NCBI GenBank assembly: GCA_002429615.1 | Contig: DJAN01000270.1 | Coordinates: 1 to 11,985 of the forward strand | Reading direction: 5' to 3' | DNA from: Lysobacteraceae bacterium UBA6001 | GTDB lineage: Bacteria; Pseudomonadota; Gammaproteobacteria; Xanthomonadales; Xanthomonadaceae | DNA length: 11,985 nt | Shown: positions 7,163 through 11,985 of the stretch, in pieces | Layout: each line of letters opens with the position of its first letter | Numbering within the stretch: the stretch's first letter is position 1 | Translations under genes and position numbers: made by a program | Notes under the pieces: model-generated | Database searches by the model: none | The model's input: only the letters and a program-made list of their open reading frames with translations | What the model was told of the DNA's origin: nothing

Positions 7163-8485
7163 ATGACCGTGGTACAGAAGCGGCCTGGCCGTTTCGGAAT
7201 CTTTGGCCAGCTGTGGTTCCAGGTGCTGGCCGGCACGCTGATCGGCGTGCTGCTGGGCTGGTTGCAGCCGGACATGGGCTCGGCGATGAAGCCGTTTGGC
7301 GACGCCTTCATCAAGCTGATCCGGATGATGATCGGGCCGGTGATCTTCGTCACCGTGGTGCACGGCATCGCCGGCATGCGCGACATGAAGAGCGTCGGCC
7401 GTCTCGCGTTGAAGTCGCTGATCTACTTCGAGGTCATCACCATCGCCGCGCTGATCATCGGCCTGGTGGCGGTAGACCTGTGGAAGCCGGGTGCGGGCAT
7501 GAACATCGACCCGGCCACCATCGACACCGCCACCATCCAGGGCTACGTGCATACCGCGCACGACCAGTCCATCGTCGCCTACCTGATGGGCATCATTCCC
7601 AACACGCTGGTCAGCGCGTTCACCGAAGCCCATGTGCTGCAGGTGTTGTTCGTGTCGGTACTGTTCGGCGTGGCGCTGGCCGCGGTGGGCGAACGTGGCG
7701 AGCCGGTGATGAAGGTCATCGAATCCACCTCCAGCGCGCTGTTCAAGATCATCGGCTACGTGATGTATTTCGCGCCGATCGGTGCGTTCGGCGCAATCGC
7801 CTTCACCGTGGGCCAGTTCGGCGCCGGCTCGCTGCTGTCGCTGGGCGAACTGATCATCGAGTTCTTCGTGGTCTGCGGCCTGTTCACCGTGATCGTGCTC
7901 GGCGCGGTGAGCTGGTGGTGCGGGGTGAGCCTGTGGCGGCTGATGGCCTACCTGCGCGATGAAATCGTCATCGTCGCGGCGACGACCTCCACCGAGACCG
8001 TGCTGCCGCGCCTGATCGAGAAGATGAAGAAGCTCGGCGCGGAAGAAGGCGTGGTCGGCTTCGTCATCCCGGCCGGCTACTCGTTCAACCTCGACGGCAC
8101 CTGCCTGTACCTGACCACGGTGGCGCTGTTCCTGGCCCAGGCGACCAATACCGAGCTGACCGTGTGGCACCAGCTGGGCCTGATCGCGGTACTGCTGCTC
8201 ACCTCCAAGGGCGCGGCTGGCGTGGCCGGCGCGGCGTTCGTGGTGCTGGCTGCCACGCTGGGCACCACCGGCACCATCCCGGTGGCGAGCATCGCGCTGA
8301 TCCTGGGCATCCACCGCATCCTGGCCGAAGGGCTGACCTTCGTGAACCTGATCGGCAACGCGGTCGCGGTGCTGGTGATCGCCAAGTGGGAAGGCAAGCT
8401 CGACGAGCGGATGCTCGCCGCGCAGGTCGGCACGCGCCGCCTGCGCCAACGCCAGGCGGGCATCGCCGCCAGCCAGCAGGTCTGA
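7163..8485 (+). CDS. DctA-like dicarboxylate/amino acid:cation symporter (DAACS)
   Basis: This 440-residue inner-membrane symporter of the glutamate/C4-dicarboxylate family should import a carboxylate driven by Na+ or H+. Family signatures appear in order: FIKLIRMMIGPVIFVTVVHG near the N-terminus; HP1 loop ATTSTETVLP (273-282); TM7 PAGYSFNLDGT (303-313); HP2 loop LTSKGAAGVAGAAFVVLAAT; and TM8 GIHRILAEGLTFVNLIGN (382-399), then AKWEGKLD. In TM8, E. coli DctA and the archaeal homologue GltPh have a substrate-carboxylate-binding Arg (GltPh Arg397, motif SEARxxTN in DctA). The equivalent residue here is Leu391, so the ligand may not be an ordinary C4-dicarboxylate. For this reason no dctA symbol is given. 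GGGAGG (7151-7156) sits 6 bases before the ATG. Within the operon it is the probable carrier for PDC or a related acid; this is inferred from context. Confidence 0.93.
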   Translation: MTVVQKRPGRFGIFGQLWFQVLAGTLIGVLLGWLQPDMGSAMKPFGDAFIKLIRMMIGPVIFVTVVHGIAGMRDMKSVGRLALKSLIYFEVITIAALIIGLVAVDLWKPGAGMNIDPATIDTATIQGYVHTAHDQSIVAYLMGIIPNTLVSAFTEAHVLQVLFVSVLFGVALAAVGERGEPVMKVIESTSSALFKIIGYVMYFAPIGAFGAIAFTVGQFGAGSLLSLGELIIEFFVVCGLFTVIVLGAVSWWCGVSLWRLMAYLRDEIVIVAATTSTETVLPRLIEKMKKLGAEEGVVGFVIPAGYSFNLDGTCLYLTTVALFLAQATNTELTVWHQLGLIAVLLLTSKGAAGVAGAAFVVLAATLGTTGTIPVASIALILGIHRILAEGLTFVNLIGNAVAVLVIAKWEGKLDERMLAAQVGTRRLRQRQAGIAASQQV

Positions 8486-8490
8486 TCCGC

Positions 8491-8518
8491 GGCGGCCGCC
8501 GGCGACGCCGCGGCCGCC
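8491..8518 (+). other. Strong intercistronic GC hairpin between symporter and porin genes
   Basis: GGCGGCCG (8491-8498) pairs with CGGCCGCC (8511-8518). CGGC (8500-8503) pairs with GCCG (8507-8510) around a GAC loop, with one bulged C at 8499. This gives 12 G-C base pairs, starting 5 bases after the symporter stop. No T-run follows, so it is not a standard intrinsic terminator. It may act as a 3' stabiliser, a processing site, or a partial barrier that sets porin expression against symporter expression. Such roles are known for intercistronic hairpins generally, but nothing here proves one. Confidence 0.6.
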
Positions 8519-8567
8519 CACCCATTCCATCCCAGTACCGGCCGGAGGGGGCCGGGCAGGAGGCTTT

Positions 8568-9878
8568 GTGTCCCGTATTTCCCGTTATACCCACGGCGCG
8601 CTGGCGCTGTGCATCGCCGCCGGGCTGTCCGCGCCGGCATTCGCCCAGGACGAGGGCGGCGCCAAGGCGCCGGGCAAGGTGCGCGATGGCATCGACCTGA
8701 CCCTGGATTTCGTCGGTAACGTCGCCTCCAACCCGGTGGGCGGCGTGGAGCAGGGCACCGAAGGTTCGTACTGGGTGATGGCGCAGTCGAAGTTCGACCT
8801 CGACAAACTGTTCGGTGTCCACAACACCGATGTCGACCTGCAGTGGGCCTGGTTCGCCGGGCGCAACCTGGCGCGCGAGAAGATCGGCAGCTCCATCAGC
8901 GCGCAGCAGACCTGGCGCCCGGTCGCCGGTGGCCGCCTGACCCGGATGACGATCCGCCACCGCTTCGACAACGGCCTGAGCATCACCGCCGGCCGCGCGC
9001 CGGTGAACAGCTATTTCAACAACTCGCCGCTCAACTGCGTGTTCATGAGCAACGCGATGTGCCTGACGCCTTACGGTGCGATCACCGACCTGGGCATCAC
9101 CGCGTACCCGAATTCCTCGTGGGCGGCGATCGTGCGCTACGACGTCAATGATCGCTGGTACGCCCAGACCGGCGCGTTCGACTACAACAACGACCTCAAC
9201 AAGGCGGGCAAGAACGGCCTGGATTTCTCCTTCGGCGACGGCACCGGCACCATCGTGCCGTTCGAGGTCGGCTACCAGACTAATGCGAAGAACGACCCGC
9301 TGCCGCGGGCCTATCGCGTCGGCGTGTACCACAACAGCGATGGCGGCAAGAGCCCGTACTGGGACGTTAACGGCAATCCGGCCGGGCTGACCGGCAAGGC
9401 GTTCGCCAACCAGGACGGTGCGCGTGTGGGCTGGTATGCGATGGCCGACCAGACCGTGTGGAAGCAAGGCCCGCGCAGCCTGGCGCTGTTCGCGCGCTAC
9501 TACGTCAACACCGGCAATGACGCGCCGATCGACTACTTCGCCTCGGCCGGCTTCGTGAAGACCGGTACCTTCGCCGGCCGCGACCGCGACACGCTGGCGA
9601 TTTTCGTCTCCAACACGCACTTCAGCGACAGCCAGCAGGCCTACCTGCGCGACCGCCGCATCCGCAACGGCGGCACCGGCACGCCGGACAACAACGAGAT
9701 CATCGCCGAGCTGAGCTACGGCTGGGCGGTGCATCGCGGCATCCGGCTGATGCCGAACCTGCAGTACATCGTCCACCCCGATCCGATCTACGCGCCGACG
9801 CGCACCACCGACATCCCCGATGCGCTGGTGGTCGGCCTGCGCGTGGATGTTCATTTCGCCCAGCTGTTCGGCTGGTGA
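8568..9878 (+). CDS. OprB-family outer-membrane porin
   Basis: This 436-residue beta-barrel porin probably lets the operon's substrate cross the outer membrane. A signal peptide is clear: basic MSRISRYTHG, a hydrophobic ALALCIAAGL core, and a cut after AFA (residue 26) before QDEGG. The Cys in the core does not form a lipobox. OprB (PF04966) features follow: a Cys-bearing constriction segment LNCVFMSNAMCLTP, ITAYPNSSWAAIVRYD, a GRDRDTLAIFVSNTHFS strand near residue 345, and a C-terminal block IIAELSYGWAVHRG / MPNLQYIVHP / LVVGLRVDVHF ending in aromatic Trp. OprB proteins are best known as glucose porins, but family members sit in varied acid-catabolic clusters. The start is GTG, with AGGAGG (8558-8563) only 4 bases before it. 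A strong GC hairpin precedes it. The substrate is inferred from neighbours only. Confidence 0.92.
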   Translation: MSRISRYTHGALALCIAAGLSAPAFAQDEGGAKAPGKVRDGIDLTLDFVGNVASNPVGGVEQGTEGSYWVMAQSKFDLDKLFGVHNTDVDLQWAWFAGRNLAREKIGSSISAQQTWRPVAGGRLTRMTIRHRFDNGLSITAGRAPVNSYFNNSPLNCVFMSNAMCLTPYGAITDLGITAYPNSSWAAIVRYDVNDRWYAQTGAFDYNNDLNKAGKNGLDFSFGDGTGTIVPFEVGYQTNAKNDPLPRAYRVGVYHNSDGGKSPYWDVNGNPAGLTGKAFANQDGARVGWYAMADQTVWKQGPRSLALFARYYVNTGNDAPIDYFASAGFVKTGTFAGRDRDTLAIFVSNTHFSDSQQAYLRDRRIRNGGTGTPDNNEIIAELSYGWAVHRGIRLMPNLQYIVHPDPIYAPTRTTDIPDALVVGLRVDVHFAQLFGW

Positions 9879-9903
9879 CCTTCCTCCCCCACGAGGCCTG
9901 CCC

Positions 9904-10926
9904 ATGATCATCGACTGCCACGGTCACTACACCACCGCCCCGAAGGGGCACGATGCGTTCCGCAAGGCGCAGGTGGCGCACTTCGACGACCCCACGCTGC
10001 CGCCGGCGGTGTACCCCACCATTTCCGACGACGAGATCCGCGAGAGCGTCGAGTCCAACCAGCTGCGCCTGCTGCGTGAGCGCGGGGCGGACATGACGAT
10101 CTTCTCGCCGCGCGCCAGCACCATGGCCCATCACGTCGGCGACGAGAAGGTCAGTGCGGAGTGGACGCGCCACTGCAACGACCTGATCGGGCGCGTGGTG
10201 GGTTTGTTTCCCGAGACCTTCATCGGGGTATGCCAGCTGCCGCAGTCGCCCGGCGTGCCGATCGCGCATTCGGTGGCGGAGCTGGAGCGCTGCGTCAACG
10301 AGCTGGGTTTCGTGGGCTGCAACCTCAATCCGGATCCGTCCGGTGGGCACTGGACCGGTGTGCCGCTGACGGACAAGGCCTGGTATCCGTTCTTCGAGAA
10401 GATGGTGGAACTGGACGTGCCGGCGATGGTGCATGTGTCGGGCAGCTGCAACCACAACTTCCACGCCACCGGCGCGCACTACCTCAATGCGGATACCACG
10501 GCGTTCATGCAGTTCCTGCAGGGCGACCTGTTCCGCGATTTCCCGGACCTGCGCTTCATCATTCCGCATGGCGGCGGTGCGGTACCGTATCACTGGGGCC
10601 GCTTCCGTGGCCTGGCCGACATGCTGGGCAAGCCGCCGCTGTCCGAGCACGTGATGCGCAATGTGTTCTTCGACACCTGCGTCTATCATCAGCCGGGCAT
10701 CGACCTGCTGTTCGAGGTGATCGACATCGACAACATCCTGTTCGGTTCGGAAATGGTGGGCGCGGTGCGGGGCATCGATCCGCAGACCGGCCATTATTTC
10801 GACGATACGCGGCGCTATGTGGATGCGCTGGGGCTTTCGCCGGCGGATCTGCACAAGGTGTACGAAGGTAATGCGCGTCGCGTGTATCCGCGGCTGGATG
10901 CGCAGCTGAAGGCGAGGGGGCTGTGA
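9904..10926 (+). CDS. ligJ: 4-oxalomesaconate hydratase, amidohydrolase-type
   Basis: The enzyme adds water to the isomerised 4-oxalomesaconate to give CHA, the substrate of LigK. The 340-residue protein closely resembles Sphingobium LigJ over its whole length as I recall it, from MIIDCHGHYTTAPK to the end PRLDAQLKARGL. It belongs to the amidohydrolase superfamily, unlike the unrelated PIG-L-type hydratase GalB of Pseudomonas. The zinc site is complete: His6 and His8 (DCHGHY), His177 (AMVHVSG) and Glu283 (FGSEMVGAVRG), with a further His222 (IIPHGGGAVPYHWGRF). ATG 9904 was chosen because it matches the family N-terminus and follows GAGG (9893-9896) by 7 bases. An upstream in-frame ATG lies inside the porin gene. 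The gene begins 25 bases after the porin and its stop overlaps the next start by one base. Confidence 0.96.
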   Translation: MIIDCHGHYTTAPKGHDAFRKAQVAHFDDPTLPPAVYPTISDDEIRESVESNQLRLLRERGADMTIFSPRASTMAHHVGDEKVSAEWTRHCNDLIGRVVGLFPETFIGVCQLPQSPGVPIAHSVAELERCVNELGFVGCNLNPDPSGGHWTGVPLTDKAWYPFFEKMVELDVPAMVHVSGSCNHNFHATGAHYLNADTTAFMQFLQGDLFRDFPDLRFIIPHGGGAVPYHWGRFRGLADMLGKPPLSEHVMRNVFFDTCVYHQPGIDLLFEVIDIDNILFGSEMVGAVRGIDPQTGHYFDDTRRYVDALGLSPADLHKVYEGNARRVYPRLDAQLKARGL

Positions 10927-11816
10927 TGGGAGCTTTCAAGAAGGATGCGGACTGGCTGGACTGGTGCGCGGACCCGAGCAAGCCGGCGTTCGTGCCGCCG
11001 CCGGGCGCGGTGGATGCGCATTGCCATGTGTTCGGGCCGGGTGACGAGTTCCCGTATGCGCCGGAGCGCAAGTACACGCCGTGCGATGCGGGCAAGGCGC
11101 AGCTGTTCGCGCTACGCGATTTCCTCGGGTTCGAGCGCAACGTGATCGTGCAGGCGACCTGCCACGGTGCCGACAACCGGGCACTGGTGGATGCGCTGCA
11201 GGCGGCGAATGGCCGCGCGCGCGGGGTGGCGACGGTGCGCGATACGGTGACCGATGCGGAGCTGGCCGAGCTGCATGCGGCCGGGGTACGCGGGGTGCGC
11301 TTCAACTTCGTGCGGCGGCTGGTGGATCCGAAGCCAGATGCGTACTACCGGGCGATCATCGAGCGGATCGCGCCGCTGGGCTGGCACGTGGTGATCTACT
11401 TCGAGGCGGCCGATCTGGCCGAGCGTTGGGATTTCTTCACGTCGCTGCCGACGACGGTGGTGGTCGATCACATGGGGCGCCCGGATGTGCGCCTCCCGGT
11501 CGAAGGGCCGGAGTTCCAGCAGTTCGTGCGTTTGATGGACGAGCATCCGAACGTGTGGAGCAAGGTGAGCTGCCCGGAGCGGCTGTCCCTCTCCGGTCCG
11601 CCTTCGTATGACGACGTGGTGCCGTTCGCGCGCCACCTGGTGGAGCGTTTCCCGGACCGGGTGCTGTGGGGAACCGATTGGCCGCATCCCAACATGAAGT
11701 CGCATATGCCCGATGACGGGAAGCTGGTGGACTTCATTCCACGCATCGCGGTGACTGCCGAGCTGCAGCACAAGCTGCTGGTGGATAATCCGATGCGGCT
11801 CTACTGGACCACCTGA
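10926..11816 (+). CDS. ligI: 2-pyrone-4,6-dicarboxylate (PDC) lactonase
   Basis: LigI opens the pyrone ring of PDC hydrolytically to 4-oxalomesaconate. It is the one member of its amidohydrolase group known to work without a bound metal. The 296-residue protein follows Sphingobium LigI closely, as I recall it: PPPGAVDAHCHVFGP (25-38), ALRDFLGFERNVIVQATCHG, GVRGVRFNFVRRLVD, GWHVVIYFEA, VVDHMGRPDVR with His182, and WGTDWPHPNM with Asp251 as the probable catalytic base. The end reads NPMRLYWTT, as expected. ATG 10926 overlaps the ligJ stop as TGATG and follows GAGGGGG at a usable distance. The in-frame GTG at 10923 is too close to that site. It is the last gene of the operon. Its presence means PDC, not only oxalomesaconate, enters this pathway. 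Confidence 0.96.
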   Translation: MGAFKKDADWLDWCADPSKPAFVPPPGAVDAHCHVFGPGDEFPYAPERKYTPCDAGKAQLFALRDFLGFERNVIVQATCHGADNRALVDALQAANGRARGVATVRDTVTDAELAELHAAGVRGVRFNFVRRLVDPKPDAYYRAIIERIAPLGWHVVIYFEAADLAERWDFFTSLPTTVVVDHMGRPDVRLPVEGPEFQQFVRLMDEHPNVWSKVSCPERLSLSGPPSYDDVVPFARHLVERFPDRVLWGTDWPHPNMKSHMPDDGKLVDFIPRIAVTAELQHKLLVDNPMRLYWTT

Positions 11817-11835
11817 CTGCTCGCTGCCTGTTGCT

Positions 11836-11866
11836 CCCTGTAGGAGCGGCTTCAGCCGCGACAGGG
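11836..11866 (+). repeat. REP-like element, copy 2, within a longer hairpin
   Basis: Bases 11839-11862 are identical to the element at 189-212 and in the same orientation. Here the flanks extend the fold: CCCTGT (11836-11841) is complementary to ACAGGG (11861-11866) outside the GCGGCT/AGCCGC core. The element begins about 20 bases after the ligI stop. With no T-run after it, it could protect the 3' end of the operon mRNA or weakly stop transcription. It is the only structured candidate for an operon end in the window. Confidence 0.7.
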
Positions 11867-11985
11867 CGTTCCCGATTGGGCCGGTCCACCGCGAGGTGTT
11901 TGCTTCTGCGGCCTTCGAGGCAGATCGGCTCGCCTGCATCGCGGCGCGGCCATCGGGGGGCCTTCCCCTTTCGGGACACGCCGTG
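11867..11985. other. Right-edge intergenic sequence, no gene seen
   Basis: No supported gene starts or ends here. A reverse-strand open frame reads through this stretch, the REP and the end of ligI. Because it crosses an intergenic repeat and antisense coding sequence, it looks like a chance frame. The sequence is GC-rich, with a run of G (11955-11960) followed by CCTTCCCC. It may belong to a longer dispersed repeat around the REP, which cannot be judged from one copy. Confidence 0.5.

Noticed and set aside
5726..8530. Reverse-strand open frame of 934 codons opposite galC, galD and the symporter gene
   Set aside because: It lies antisense to three well-identified genes, has low-complexity His/Arg/Gln/Ala-rich composition and matches no family.
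9820..9903. Upstream in-frame start for ligJ
   Set aside because: It falls inside the porin gene. The family N-terminus MIIDCHGH begins at 9904, which has its own ribosome site.
8199..9911. Reverse-strand open frame of 570 codons opposite the porin gene
   Set aside because: The porin on the other strand has a signal peptide and OprB signatures. The reverse frame has neither, and is a GC-bias shadow.
11836..11866. REP hairpin after ligI as an intrinsic terminator
   Set aside because: The stem is good, but no T-run follows, so it is kept as a repeat with possible 3' end function only.
1..11974. CCGAAAGGG at the left edge matching CCCTTTCGG (11966-11974) as possible terminal inverted repeats
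   Set aside because: The match is only nine bases in GC-rich DNA. The positions are set by the window edges, and there is no transposase or target duplication.
11734..11979. Reverse-strand 81-codon frame at the right edge
   Set aside because: It crosses the REP and the antisense end of ligI, has no domain and no ribosome site of note.
1..11985. CRISPR arrays, tRNA or rRNA genes, insertion sequences, phage or other defence genes
   Set aside because: I saw no regular direct repeats with spacers, no recognisable tRNA or rRNA sequence, and no transposase or integrase. The only defence-like element is the toxin-antitoxin pair.

Overview
The window reads as chromosomal DNA of a GC-rich gammaproteobacterium. 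The most likely family is Xanthomonadaceae (Stenotrophomonas, Xanthomonas or a relative). Three things suggest this: the strong G/C third-position bias, two identical copies of a GTAG-headed REP-like palindrome (189-212 and 11839-11862), and the style of the proteins. The genus is an inference and was not tested.

Left part (1-3682). A gene-free stretch carries degenerate short repeats and one REP. It is followed by a compact toxin-antitoxin pair: an AbrB/MazE-fold antitoxin and a PIN-domain toxin. A perfect inverted repeat with TATAAT inside it precedes the pair. Forty-two bases further on comes acnB (aconitase B, three iron-sulfur cysteines intact), which ends in a textbook intrinsic terminator.

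Middle (3782-5397). A small two-helix membrane protein of unknown role runs convergently into a LysR-type regulator, and the two stop codons abut. The regulator is about 417 residues, well over the usual ~300, because it carries two winged-helix DNA-binding modules in tandem. It is divergent from the operon to its right.

Right part (5398-11816). Six same-strand genes look like one operon: CHA aldolase (LigK/GalC), OMA tautomerase/isomerase (LigU/GalD), a DctA-like DAACS symporter, an OprB-family porin, 4-oxalomesaconate hydratase (LigJ) and 2-pyrone-4,6-dicarboxylate (PDC) lactonase (LigI). Run in pathway order, LigI opens PDC to 4-oxalomesaconate, LigU/GalD shifts the double bond, LigJ adds water to give 4-carboxy-4-hydroxy-2-oxoadipate (CHA), and LigK cleaves CHA to pyruvate and oxaloacetate. 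This is the lower half of the protocatechuate 4,5-cleavage/gallate pathway.

No ring-cleavage dioxygenase (LigAB, DesB, GalA) and no CHMS dehydrogenase (LigC) is present. Instead, the operon contains an outer-membrane porin and an inner-membrane carboxylate symporter. The symporter has Leu where DAACS carboxylate transporters have the substrate-binding Arg. The most interesting reading is a self-contained uptake-and-catabolism module for PDC or a similar pyrone/tricarboxylate, controlled by a double-HTH LysR protein. Enzyme identities are well supported. The transported substrate and the inducer are inference.
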